Origin: Onchidella celtica
Lineage: Eukaryota > Mollusca > Gastropoda > Systellommatophora > Onchidiidae
Length of the DNA: 64,000 nt
Reading direction: 5' to 3'
Assembly (NCBI GenBank): GCA_963931925.1
Contig: OZ007571.1
Location: 11,903,160-11,967,159 of the forward strand
The position numbers and the translations under genes are program-made. Positions 12,901 to 23,275 of the stretch are shown here, piece by piece. The notes beneath the pieces were generated by a model, which saw nothing but the letters and a program-made list of their open reading frames with translations, did no database searches and had not been told where the DNA came from. Positions within the stretch are counted from its first letter, which is position 1. Every line of letters starts with the position of its first letter.

Positions 12901-14376
12901 ATCCCGAATGCAATCCCTATGCACTCCCACAACGGTAGATCCTGTATCTCGTAAAACCGAGACCGGTTCGTCCCCAACAAACCCCGGATAAACCCTAAGA
13001 CCACCTCCTGTATGACATGAATTTATAACGGGGATCTTTCTCCCACAAGGTAAAACACCGGAAGATAATAACTTCTCACAACTGGGACACTTAGAATACT
13101 GTCCGCCTCCGTTGTCCGATGTAACACACGCAGCCGCATGATGAAATTTATTTGGGGAACATGGACTGGAGCTACTGTCCACGTTCGCCGCTATCCTACC
13201 TGCAGGGCAGTTCACGCTGATGTGGTCTGCTCTTCCGCAGTTCCAACACTTCGCGGCCCTACACTCGCGCGAAAAGTGACCCACGCGTCCGCAAGTCCAA
13301 CACTCCGCTCCCTGTGCTGCTCTAGGCCTGGGTCCCCGTGACCCCTCGCGACCGGAACTAGAGTCCCTATGCCGTCGGTCCTCGGCAAAGGTCACAACTC
13401 GCCCCCGGCCATTACCGCGACCTAGCCCTCCTGCTCGGTCAAACTTACCGGATCCATATGCCGGTGATTGGTGATAGCCCCTATGCTGCCCCTGGGCTTG
13501 CCCACTATAGGCACCACGCTGACGCGACCTGTCCCTAAGTCCTGCCGGCGACCCTTCAACAACGGCGACGTACCCAGCATCTTGGACGTACGCCCTGGCG
13601 ACTGGTTTGGACGGATGTGCCGTACGGTATGCTTCCGCCAACTTAGACGCCTCCTGCACCGTCGCGGGTTCGTTCTCTTTCAGGAAAGCCACCAGATCTT
13701 TGTGGCACGACGCGTACAGCTGGTCACGGATCATTAGGTCTTTCAATTTAGCAAAATCCGTGCCCACATGCGCCAAGTCTACCCAGTTCACGAAATACTC
13801 CGTTAGTCTCGCGACGAAGGCAGCAAAGTCCTCCCTGGTGTCTGCACGTGCTCGCCTAAACTGCTCCCGGAAATATTCCTCGGTACGCGCAAATCGGCGA
13901 AGCAGCAAAGCCTTCAGCTTATCGTAATCTTGCACGTCTTCGCGCTGTAGCTCTTTAAAGTAGGTTAACGCTCGCCCCTGCAATAGCGATGCCAGGTACG
14001 TGGCCCATAATTCCTTATTTTCCCCCCATTGCAATTGTGCGTTCAGCTCGAACCTGTAAAGGAAGGCGTCTATGTCGTCCTTCCGGTCGTCGAACGTAGG
14101 GAGCTTAATCCTAACGCCACCTTTATTGTGTACCTGCCGCTCAGCCGTTTCCGCTGGCGTATTCCTCTTGAGCTCTAACTCCGCAATCTTTACTTGCGCC
14201 TCTATCTCCTTTAACTTTATCTCCCTCTCCTGCTCCTGAGCCTCTTTTTCTCGCTCTCTATCCTTAGCACGCTCATCGCGCATTTCTGCCTGCTGTTCTT
14301 TAATCCAGCCGCGTAGCTCTTCTCCCTCCAGGCCAAGTTCCTTACCCAACTTCATTAGTTGTTGGAGTTCCGCCAT
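9982..14376 (-). CDS. gag-pol: Gag-Pol polyprotein with integrase before reverse transcriptase
   Basis: This single 1464-residue ORF encodes the structural and enzymatic proteins of the retrotransposon. Residues 1-75 are highly charged and probably coiled-coil. Residues 85-255 look like a Gag capsid region and 280-350 are Arg/Gly-rich. Two CCHC zinc knuckles follow (C359, C362, H367, C372 and C377, C380, H385, C390). The protease has DTG at 477-479 and a LIIGN strand near 540. Integrase comes next: H668, H675, C705, C708 zinc site, catalytic D738, D798, E834 (exactly 35 residues between the last two), and a GPY/F module at 974-978. Reverse transcriptase then spans about 1100-1310, with D1202 and FFDD at 1262-1265. 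RNase H starts near 1408 (D1413) and is cut off by the frameshift. Gag and Pol are in one frame, with no stop between them. The Met at 14376 is the first in frame with Gag-like sequence. Confidence 0.96.
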   Translation of the reverse strand: MAELQQLMKLGKELGLEGEELRGWIKEQQAEMRDERAKDREREKEAQEQEREIKLKEIEAQVKIAELELKRNTPAETAERQVHNKGGVRIKLPTFDDRKDDIDAFLYRFELNAQLQWGENKELWATYLASLLQGRALTYFKELQREDVQDYDKLKALLLRRFARTEEYFREQFRRARADTREDFAAFVARLTEYFVNWVDLAHVGTDFAKLKDLMIRDQLYASCHKDLVAFLKENEPATVQEASKLAEAYRTAHPSKPVARAYVQDAGYVAVVEGSPAGLRDRSRQRGAYSGQAQGQHRGYHQSPAYGSGKFDRAGGLGRGNGRGRVVTFAEDRRHRDSSSGREGSRGPRPRAAQGAECWTCGRVGHFSRECRAAKCWNCGRADHISVNCPAGRIAANVDSSSSPCSPNKFHHAAACVTSDNGGGQYSKCPSCEKLLSSGVLPCGRKIPVINSCHTGGGLRVYPGFVGDEPVSVLRDTGSTVVGVHRDCIRDSQLTGETVPCIQFSGAIEKLPMARIMIDTPFLSGEVEAVVGCFPGAQLIIGNVSRVVSPSDENVQAWSQSKGIDFCAAVETRRRVTDKDKIRPLATPAINLDITPERLARLQREDPSLNPCFGEARTEKTRRYKNGSSSFFVQAGILFRKYVTVSSILKQVVVPALLIATVLHLAHDVPLAGHMGIARTKERVLKNFYWPSIHRDVQVYCKTCSACQKTTHKGRTPQAPLQKIPTVSEPFKKVSIDLVGPIHPATDRGNRFFLTVICNATRWPEAVPLRTITSEAVAEALFAIFARVGIPEQILSDRGAQFTSQMMKELFRLFSIQPITTTPYHPQANGMCERLNSTLKSMLRKVAADRPKDWDRYIPAVLFAYREVRQESTGFSPFEMMYGRSPRGPTDVLRDMMTSPSSGDDDQISVFQYLVDLRERLSSARTIAQEASGIASKRAKDYKDRGSKLRIFKPGDKVLLLLPTDHNKLLMTWKGPYVIERVVSKVDYAIHIDGASKVFHVNMLQRFYERPQYLCAQTRPEETVFSIACTGVVDQSDCDVSDTEAQQELQIQLPELTATQGYRDVKINPDLTSSRSRELETLLASFPDVVTDLPGRTTVIQHQIKLTSDKPVFLRPYPLPFSSRDRVIKEVESMLKLDVIEPSTSPYSSPIVLVKKLDGSVRFCIDFRRLNTITVGDREPIPFQEELIASLAGSTWFSKIDLTKGYWEIPLTEESKQYTAFQTPIGLFQFKVMPFGLVNAPATFARLMRLVLKDIPNVVSFFDDIACHTSTWSDHIQTLTVIFQRLRHFGLTAKPAKMDLACPEIVFLGHIVGRGVQRPEVTKIDKLVGLQIPKTKKQVRSLVGILNYYRKFIPNFSSLSSSLTDLTKKGQPDKVQWTSECQTTFDNLVTALSSSPILILPDFRSNFILRTDASDSGVGACLLQEKNECLHPVCYVSRKLLQRERKYSVIERECLAIVWSVQN

Positions 14377-15324
14377 TTCACAGATTTATGGTTATGGTAT
14401 CTATTATAAGACGACCAACCTGTCGGTATGATCAGTAACGACACGACCAGAGACCTGAGATCACACCAGATATAACAACACCCAGTTGTCTCAAATACAA
14501 TTCAGAAATTTACCTTTACAGCACAACTAATTCTATATCTACAAAATGTATAGCACCATTAATTATAAAAAGAATAGAAAAGACAAGAATAAGGAAATTT
14601 AGTAGAAAGACCACAAGGACGTCAAGGACAACGAACCAGACTAGGACAAAGACGTAAAAAAGAAAATATAATGGAAAAAAAAAATACAACCTAACTACGC
14701 CGATTACACTACACGGTACAACAAGAACAGAGTCTGAAAAAAAAGAACGTGTCTACAAATAGGGAAGAGAAGGACGAGAGAAACGTCTTCCTAAAACAAC
14801 GAGGAAGATAGAACGGCACAATCTAAACAAAAATACAGGTCCCTACAGAACTGTTCACTGTGATGAACGAAGTTCCTAGATTAGCCCACCTCCCGAAGAG
14901 GACAAACTACGCTCACCACAGCAAACCCGCGCCACCGCCCGTATAACCTATAACGACAACAAAAACAGCAAAAACAGGGAAAAAGACAGATTAAAGGAAC
15001 AGCCCACAATCCAGGGCACAAAATTTCAGCTTCACTTAACTTTCAATTTTTGAAATTTTGAGTAAAACTCCTCCCTTTAATCGGAGCTCTGGCTGCTCGT
15101 CTCCTCAGGCTGCACGCACACACTCTGGAAAGTTTAAATACACATTAATACCTATTCATAGCAATACATGCATCAATACATATTATTATTCATAAACATA
15201 CATAAATCATATCATGAAATTTCCATTCATCCGACGAACAAAGACAACAGCATGAATTCCTAGCACAACAGAAAAACAACTAGATATAACGAATACACAA
15301 TGTCAAAATGACCACAGGTAAACA
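14377..15324 (-). other. Retrotransposon leader between PBS and Gag
   Basis: About 950 bp of untranslated, T-rich (in sense direction) sequence with no long ORF. A packaging signal would be expected here, but I cannot identify one. Confidence 0.7.
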
Positions 15325-15337
15325 GGACGAGCCCCCA
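15325..15337 (-). other. Primer-binding site, tRNA-Pro type
   Basis: One base after the 5' LTR, the minus strand reads TGGGGGCTCGTCC. This equals the first 13 nt of the well-known proline-tRNA primer-binding site of murine-type retroviruses, complementary to a CCA-tailed tRNA-Pro 3' end. The match stops after 13 nt. Confidence 0.85.
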
Positions 15338-15338
15338 G

Positions 15339-16531
15339 TGTCACAAATCCCAGACTGGGAGATGTAATAAGTTATGACAGGACAACAATCACGAACAAAC
15401 AAGTTAACACTTAACAGAACAATCCATCAGACTCACACATTTATTAAACATAATTATACAAATAATAGCGCAATTACATACATTATATTATTGAAATGCA
15501 CTGCCGTACAACGGCCTTATTCTCACACACACTCTCCCTCGGATCCACAATCCGGTAGTTACTCCTAAAGGCACTTCGGCCTCAGCCTCTCCCCTCAGGG
15601 TCTTACTAGCACATTAATAATTCACTGGCACCGCAGTCTCTCAATATCACCTTCCTATTGTCATACACCGTAGCACTCCCCTAGCACCTCAGCAGGGCAA
15701 TAACACATTATTATTTCCATAGCCATCAACATGGCAACAACATAGTATCAGTTCACTAGCCTATCAACATGGCAACAATATAGTATCTCATTCACTCTCA
15801 TATCTACGTCCCTGTCCGTGGCCTGACTGCCACGACTTTATGTGCCTCCACTGCCCTACACTGACAGCCTCACTTCTGGCCTATGTGTGGCCTCCGGCCC
15901 TATGCTGGCCTATCCCCTGTGCTCATCGAGGTGGCTCTGCGGCCCGTCCCCGACACCTACAAGAATAACATTACATTGGTATAATACCCTACCATTTCTA
16001 TTCACTCCACCTCTCCTTACAACCCATGAAACGTACACACACTAGTTCACCTTTCACTCACCACACATCTTACGGTAACACACTTCCATCGGAGTACACA
16101 CTACTCACTCGCGCTACAAATCCATGAACTCACTTTCATCTATCGCTCGTGGCGCACATTGCTATATCCAATATCAAGGACTTCCACATTCCTCACATAT
16201 ACTTATTTACATCATGGTAATAGACGAATATAATATAATACATCAATCATAATAATCAATCAACGTTCTACATACCAGTCATAACTGGAAAGACTCTCAC
16301 TAGTCTTCTCGACTGCTTCCCCTTTATGTCCGCCCGATGGGCTTTTATTCACAGGTCCGATCCCTAGGACCTTCTAACTTGCAGTGATAGTAATACCGCG
16401 CTTTCGCCTCCTTCAGACCCCGCCCCCACTACTCACAACAGCACGCTTAACTTGCTGTCTACTGTGAGCCTTTCTTACTCTACACCCGCTCTGTAGCAAT
16501 CCCCTTAATTGCACTCACTCCACTCGTGACA
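15339..16531 (-). repeat. 5' LTR (1193 bp)
   Basis: Pair of the 8244-9436 repeat, identical wherever compared. In element sense it starts at 16531 and ends at 15339, directly next to the primer-binding site. It should contain the element's promoter and polyadenylation signals, which I cannot place exactly. Confidence 0.96.
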
Positions 16532-16536
16532 AACGC

Positions 16537-18856
16537 TGCACCAGCTGGCTCCATTTGTGGCGGTTATGGGCGAGTTTCTGGGTTGCGGGAAAGCTCATCA
16601 AGGTCCATTAATAATAGTAGAGGCTATCAAAATTTTCTATGTGTGACTTTCAGATGGTATCTCGTTTGTGTGTGTGTGTGCGTTTGTTTATTTGTTTTTT
16701 ACCCTACCGAGAATCCTTTCAGCTGCAAGGGGCCCGAAATCAGACAACTATCGACACAGTTTTGTATTCAGACCAAAGTCTACATGGCGTGTTGATTCTT
16801 AAAAACAATCCATGTCACATACATTGCTTCTACGAAATTCAGATTTCTTTTTTTTTTTTTTATACATTGTTACTAGTGTTTGCACAGTGCGTGGAGCAAC
16901 TCCAGTATAACGTAATAAATTTAAAATGATAGTTGCTGCCCTACGATAAATAGTCAACGCTCAGGGACATGAAATTCCGCATTATGAAAATCCACTGTCC
17001 ACATTGTAAAACCACCCAAAAACTATTCTTGGTCACACTGAAGTCATGGTTCTTACAAAACCTAGGTGGGTTTTCTTGTTGTGAGGAGGGGGGTGGGCGG
17101 GGACAAGCCAACGTGGCAATAGGCAAACAGGCCTTTGAAAAAAATTACAAAACATCGAAGTTATTATTTCAGTGTGACCAAGACCAAAAGCTAAAAATGT
17201 CCATTTCCTTGAGCTGAACTGATTCAGTATTTAGGTCGTTTTTTTGTTGTTGTTGTTGTTTTTGAATTGTTAGCGATTAGGCGGATGAATATTCTTGAGA
17301 CAAAATAATAAAAAAGAAAGCATGCATAATTTTCATCATGTCTGAATACGTGGTTGCCAGTAATGTATTGTGAAGCACTGTTAAAAAACAAGACATGCCA
17401 CAAACGTGCGTGTGGCACACGTTCCTTTCATAGGTATTTTCCAGGAATATTCATCATACAATGTAATTGCAATAACTGCTGTTCTATCAAACCATGGAGG
17501 ACACAATTAATTCGTACTTGAGACTGCAACAAAGCAATCTATGCGATTATTTCTTCGCTCTTTCTTGAGCATTTGGAACCCCGGTGGGCCATGTCATTCT
17601 CATAAACGCCATGCAATTATCCTTTAAACAGATACGCAATATAACTTGCCACGTTTTTCTGGATTTTTCCATGATAGAAATACCCTCGTGCTGTTAATGT
17701 TTCATTTTTTGTGTGTCAAGAATTTCATGTTTCCGGGCACGATTGCGCCAGTCTCTATGGCGTCTGAGCGAATCCATTCATTTCTTTTCTTTTTGTTTTC
17801 CTTCGTGTTTTTGTTTTTTGGTTCCTTTATTTTCCAGACCCCGCTAGAAATATGAAAGACATGAAGCATAAAACATTCTCTTGTATTTTCTTCAGAGGGA
17901 AGGAAAAAAAGAAACGTATTTGGTTGTAATGTAATGTGTCTGAATACAACCCTGGAACAGAGGGAAATTGCACACTCTAGGGGTTTGGGATTGCATAGCC
18001 ATATACTTATGTCATGATTTATCTTCTTTTGTGATATAATCAGCATATTGGGCGGTACAATGAGGGATCTTTTATTGCAGCTCCAACAGAATATAAAACA
18101 CCTTAAAATTGCTTGGGGTTCCAAGGTCAATGATCAAGAATTGTGATGTAGGGAGTCAAACTCTGGTTTTATTTCACTTTGTTTATTTAAACATTCCATT
18201 AGGACACATACATAAATTAATGGAGAATAGATCGATGCTGATGAATAGGAAAGAGAAAAACATCAATCCATCTTTGGCTTTTTTTATTCAATACTGTATT
18301 CTCTCTTTTTTTTTATTCGTGTTCAGAATCAGAAATATTTAGCCCCAGAGAACGTTATTAATTTTATTGTATAACCTCGCCTAAAATTACCGTAAACAAG
18401 TTCACGTTCCACTTTAAAGATAAGGAATTTATTTAGGAAATGTTTCGGTAGGGACATTTTGTCCACGTGAATTTACTTGTATCCTTGTGCCTGGAAGTTA
18501 GGATTATCGTCAGCGTTCCTTCTAATTTTTCAAACCATTGAATGGAACTTCTGATGTTTGAGCAAAAAGTAGTTTAAATTCAAAGGTAGTGGCCGACATT
18601 CAAACTTCTTTCCCTATCCAATCTCAGCTTTTCAGTTGAAATGTTAGGTTTTTTCCAAGCATCAACCTAGACAGTACTACCCTAACTCAAACCATAATCC
18701 AAATACTAACCCTAACCCAATAAGACAATTGTCCCTGTAAAAGCTATTGCGTTTACTAAAATCATGTTGAAGATACCTATCTGCAGACACCAAAGCAAAA
18801 GATTGTGTGGGTTTCAATGAAGTCGACCCTGTCAGTGAGAATGACAACAATAATTA
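16537..18856 (+). other. GPCR intron, right of the retrotransposon
   Basis: Ordinary AT-rich intronic DNA. A short GT run (16667-16685), poly-T runs and a TTG run (17240-17265) are visible. No gene is recognised. A near-telomeric string (ctaaccctaaccc) occurs once around 18707 and is too short to mean anything. Confidence 0.7.
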
Positions 18857-19296
18857 GGAAGTGTATATCCGTACAACACATTGTATGGATATGGACAGTG
18901 CATATCCGTACAACATGTTTATCAAAAAGCGCGACTGGTGAAGGTTTGCTGAAACAAAACTTGGTATGGTGTTCACGAATATAAAGTGACAACACATGGA
19001 ATAGTCAAATGGACCTGGGGGCGTGAGGGTCTAGTCAGTTTGTATCAGTGGGCGGTAGTCAGATTGACTAATCAGGCGAAAAGGGGTTGGGGTAGCCATT
19101 GGTGATCGACGTACACTCAAGTATTTTATTATTAGCGCAGATCACGCAGTCTCCGAGCAGAAGTCGGATTGGTTTGCTACTAAGCCGATTCATATTTTTA
19201 AAAACTATGCAAAATAACAAGGTCAGTAATATAGGTCATTGGTGCTGACTGTGAGTATTCCGGTATGGTTTCTGCGTCATCGAATTGTATGCGTTT
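18857..19296 (-). mobile_element. MITE-like repeat, inverted relative to 27903-28349, abutting a receptor exon
   Basis: About 440 bp that align in reverse complement with 27903-28349, including shared strings such as TCCGTACAAC near the end, the Pro-rich-looking GGTCCA/CCCC block, and CATCGAATTGT near the other end. This copy begins GGAAGTGTATATCCGTACAAC at 18857. Its other terminus appears truncated: homology stops about 33 bp before the exon that starts at 19329. It also carries a small insertion near 19235-19255. No coding capacity. Confidence 0.75.
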
Positions 19297-19328
19297 CCCA
19301 ATAATTATGTTCATTTTGTGTTTTGCAG

Positions 19329-19500
19329 TGGTTACAGTATGATATCTACTATTGAGGACCCGGATCGAAGCACAGCAACAACTAATGATGGACAAAGTGC
19401 CCACTCCTCATCACGACACTCACATATTCGCTCCCGACGCAGCATGTTGAACAGAGCGACACGGGAACACAGTGCCGAGGTATTCCGTGCCCGGAAACAG
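19329..19500 (+). CDS. GPCR exon: third intracellular loop
   Basis: The acceptor is ttttgtgttttgcag (ending 19328) and the donor is gtgagt at 19501. The first base completes the Ser codon split from 6775-6776; the exon ends in phase 0. It encodes 57 residues with many Ser/Thr and Arg (SSSRHSHIRSRRSM, then TREHSAEVFRARKQ). The final RARKQ runs straight into VIKML of the next exon, the usual basic junction between ICL3 and TM6 that contacts the G protein. The RRSM-type sequence is a plausible kinase site. The exon stands alone, 12.5 kb from its left and 24.5 kb from its right neighbour. Confidence 0.9.
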
Positions 19501-21041
19501 GTGAGTGTCCTCGTCAGGAAACTTGATAGACAGACAAACAGATTGGAATGAGACGACATTGCACATAAACGGCGTGTGACATCACCAGCATCTATTCCTG
19601 CTGTAATTTTGTTGGTGCTAAGAGAGTAATTGAGGAGCTATTCTCAGTACCAGATGTTCTGAGACTAGTTTTCTGGCCCAAGTTGCAAATATTGCTGGTT
19701 ATGACTGCAGTGAAACAAATCGCACATTAGATGTAGAGCGACTTTTTGACTGACTCGTGTATCAAATTAGAGTGTGTGTGTTTGTTGCTAGTTATGACGT
19801 CAGCATTAAGGATTTTATCAGTTGATGTGATTTCTGCTTCACCAACTAGACATCACCCACAAATATGAAACAATAATGTTCTACACTGTTCGTTTCAATT
19901 CAGTCATGTCATCACCAGAGCTCAGGTACAGGAACAATCCCCTCCTCTCCCCTGAACTCCACCCCCGACCCCTCCCCCCCCCCCCTCCCAACCCCCCTCC
20001 CACCCCCCACCCACTCCTGAGGGAAGGAAATAATAATTCCGGAATATTGGAAAAGAGAAGAGAACTTATTGTGTATTAGATTCTCCTAGGTCGAGATAAA
20101 AAGTAATACACCGGTATGTTTGCTGCAAGGCAAAATCGAACAACCTGAAACTGTATGCAATACGAGACCACATAACAGATTGGGTAAAGAAAAAAATAAA
20201 AGATTTCCCGTCTCGTATCGATACCTGAGAATATAATGGATGACATGATATTTCCTGGGTGACAGAAACATTGCTGGACTGCATTAAATATTCAAGGAAT
20301 GCTGGAAGATTTTCCTGCGGGTTACATTTATATGTGATGTGAAAATGGGAAAAGTTAGACATTTTTGGTGTAAAACTGAAGTTCATTAGTTTTATAGCTC
20401 AGGAAATAATGCACTTTTGGCCTAAGCTGTCATGTGCAGAATATGCTGAAATGTGGCAAACTCAGAAAAAATTGTCATGTTTATGTATCTTCTAATGAGA
20501 TATCTCAAGTTTCTACAAACAATGATGGATTCCACGTATCTAGCAAAAAAAATATATTTATCAGAAAGCTTTAAAACAGAGCTGATATAATTTTAGATAT
20601 TAATGGAATCTGTTGACCTGAAGCAAAATTATGCATTTTTAACTCCAGTGCAGACTGAAAAACGCAGTTGTTGTTCTCACGAAGGTCATGATCGACATTC
20701 AAGGGAGAAATTGAGAATTGATATGGGTCATTCACCTTCTGTCTTGTAATGTTTGTGTCCATGAGGAGTTTTACAAAAAATACGTTATTTAGAAAGACCA
20801 GAAAACCCGTAAAGCGAGGGGAAATTGCTCAAATTCATGCCCACGTTTCGGTACTTGCGAACTATTTTTGCAGACTTTTTTTGTCCGAGGTTTATTCTGA
20901 ACATTTGACCATCTCTAACATCCATGTATTTTTGCAGATTTGGTACAGTGTGTCTTGTAAATAGCTACAAGCATATTTCTTAAGAGGCAGACACTGTGTT
21001 ATCCTTTTCCGTCTTGCATGTCCCACTGAAAAGCTCTAAAG

Positions 21042-21180
21042 CAGTGATTCTCAAACACCACATTTGGCTCCCACTGGAAGAATTTTCATATCTCCGGGGA
21101 GGAATGTTACCATTGAGGAGGAAGTTCAGTCAGTCGAAGAACTTCTAGCTGGAAAAGAATGCCATCTGTACACTGTGTAC
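21042..21180. repeat. hAT-like terminal fragment
   Basis: The string cagtgattctcaaac matches the CAGTGRTTCTCAA terminus typical of hAT-family transposons and also found at 52124. The opposite end was not found, so the extent is a guess. Confidence 0.35.
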
Positions 21181-23206
21181 ATAGACGTTTCATGATGCAT
21201 TCAAGTAATGATTTCTTTTTTCATTTGATTGCAATAATTATTGATAAAAAAAACATTCAATATCCAAAATTGTTTCAGTGATTACCAGTGTAAAAGTATG
21301 AGATCTAATGCTGAAAAAATTAATAGAAGACAAATTCAAAAAGAGGGGGGGGGGGGGGGAGAGAGAGAAATTGAGGACACCAAGGGTGGCAGAAATGTGG
21401 TCTGGGAGCCTAGGAAACTGTGCTTTGGAATAACCCGCAAACATTTACTGCCCAAATGATAAACAAGCGTAATTATTTGAGCCACAGAAAAATGTTATTA
21501 CAAATTCATGTAGAAGAGGGGGAAAATACACAGAGTTTTATATTATTTACTTAATTGGTTTTGTTCCAACCGCTTTGGAAGTTCTCAGAGTTGATGACAT
21601 AGTGTTATGACACTGATTCTTTCCTCTGAGGGTTTGCCCATCAAAGGCCGGAATCTGTGAATCCTTTTTTCTTTCTTTCTTTCTTTCCTGATGACTTTTG
21701 TCATCTGCGTGATGACATCCATTAGTTTTTTTGTTACGGCCGGACGAAGAAGGAAAAGTAACTTGTCAAAACTGGAGAGATTTTGTCTGGCCGGCACCGT
21801 CAGCTCTTTCCGCCCCCCCCCCCCCCCCAAATCCAAATTTTGACATTCGGGTGTCGCTGCTGGTCAAACAAATTCTGATTTTAGATGATAATTTGAAACC
21901 ATTTGCCGCTGGCACACGGAGATGCTGAAATTAGAGCCATCAGAAGAAAATGTTGACAGAATGAGTGATGCCGTCATTGGAACTATAGTCATTACGCTCG
22001 GTTTTTCAAAAGAATGATTTGGATTTGACTTATCACCCTTCCCTTGGCGTAGACGCTGTGTAGCAATTGATAAATGAAAGTATAGTATTATTACTTTCTC
22101 GGCTTTATAGGAAATTTGTTGTGCCAGATAGCCAATTGTCTGTCCTTTGTGAGCAAATTCAAATGGAACCGTTCTCTACTGTCAGTATGAATGGTCTGTG
22201 GGATATAATGTCGTGACTATGATGATATTGGCATAAGATTAGACGTTGTCCAAAGCTCGCGCCTACAAGTACACTTTTCAAGGGTTCTCACACTGTTGCC
22301 GTGTCGTGGTCGTCTGAGAAGAGAGATTCCAATTGCCCAAATTCACAGTAGTTTGTCCTAGACGGAAAGCGTCAGTAACTTAAAGAGTCATGGAAATGTG
22401 AGGGTTTGCCGAAGGACAATATCCTTGGGCGCCACGTTCTTCGGTATCTGTGTCCATTCATGACAAAAGAGTTTTCTCCTAGTTTTATAGTTAGAGACAA
22501 TATAAAATATATTCACGCTTTTCTCATCAATTTTTCCGAGTCTTTCGGATGGAAAAATGCAGGGAGGGAAACGGATTAAAATTCACCGTAACGGAACACA
22601 ATTATCGTTTCACCAGTTGTCTGGGCTTGGCAAAAGTTCTGTCGCTCTGAGGAAGATTTTTCTCAGTTGTTTATGCTCCAGCACCGAGACAAACATACAT
22701 TCATCCACAGCTTGGCTAGCAATTATTGTCTTTTTCAATCCTCTTTGTGCTTTCTCTTTGTCCTCTCGCCGTACCGTGAACTGGAGCGTCTCTGATTGTG
22801 TAGTTCGGCACTTTCTTGTGTCTGGTCTGTTCATACAGGTTTTTGTGTGTCTTCTCATTGTGTTTTCTACCCCAGTTACAACTGTTCTTTTAATGAGTTT
22901 GTTGTTGTTTTCTAATCTAGTTGTAGTTTTTCTATGCACGTTGTCGTCGCTGTTGTTCCATGTTGTAATTCCATTTGCTTTTTTTCTTCGGGTGTTTATT
23001 TATTCTGCATTTGTTTGCCTCTCACTCGCCTGTTTCCTCTTTTGAACTTTAGAGCCGCTGTCTTTTTTGTTGTTGCTGTTGTTGTTTTGGCGCTGTCTTC
23101 CCACATCCCTCATCTTTTCTTCCTTATTTCTCCTACTCCAAATCTACATTGAGACCTTGTTTTCTGACACATTTTTCTTGTTTTATATACCGTCCCTCCT
23201 CCACGC

Positions 23207-23275
23207 AGTCGCAGTGGCCAAGTAGCTAGAGCGCATTGCTCGAAGAGTGAAAGATACAAGTTCGAAGCCTGTCAG
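23207..23275 (+). mobile_element. tRNA-derived SINE head
   Basis: Contains a tRNA-like A box (TGGCCAAGTAGCTAGAGCGC region) and, about 35 nt on, a B box (AGTTCGAAGCC). It does not fold into a clean cloverleaf with paired acceptor ends that I can see, so it is read as a SINE promoter region rather than a tRNA gene. The 3' body is not delimited. Confidence 0.6.

Larger units (their letters stand above)
8244..16531 (-). mobile_element. Complete Gmr1-like Ty3/gypsy LTR retrotransposon
   Basis: An 8288-bp element on the minus strand, flanked by a perfect 5-bp duplication AACGC (8239-8243 and 16532-16536). Reading its sense direction: 5' LTR (16531-15339), 1-nt spacer and tRNA-Pro-type primer-binding site, leader of about 0.95 kb, one Gag-Pol ORF from 14376, an RNase H tail in another frame ending at 9794, about 0.34 kb of 3' untranslated sequence, polypurine tract, and 3' LTR (9436-8244). 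The LTRs look identical over every stretch compared, so insertion was very recent. Domain order places integrase before reverse transcriptase. Sequence features (GPY/F module, DD35E integrase, DTG protease, FFDD reverse transcriptase) are Ty3/gypsy-type; the order is the hallmark of the Gmr1 group. It sits antisense in an intron of the receptor gene. Confidence 0.96.

Noticed and set aside
10610-13927. Several + strand ORFs, one of 193 codons
   Set aside because: Antisense shadows of the Gag-Pol ORF with no recognisable domains.
18690-18725. Interstitial telomeric repeat
   Set aside because: Only about two CCCTAA-like units.
23207-23275. Functional tRNA gene
   Set aside because: A and B boxes are present, but acceptor and anticodon stems do not pair properly by eye. 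The same applies to 28943-29021 and 55855-55925.
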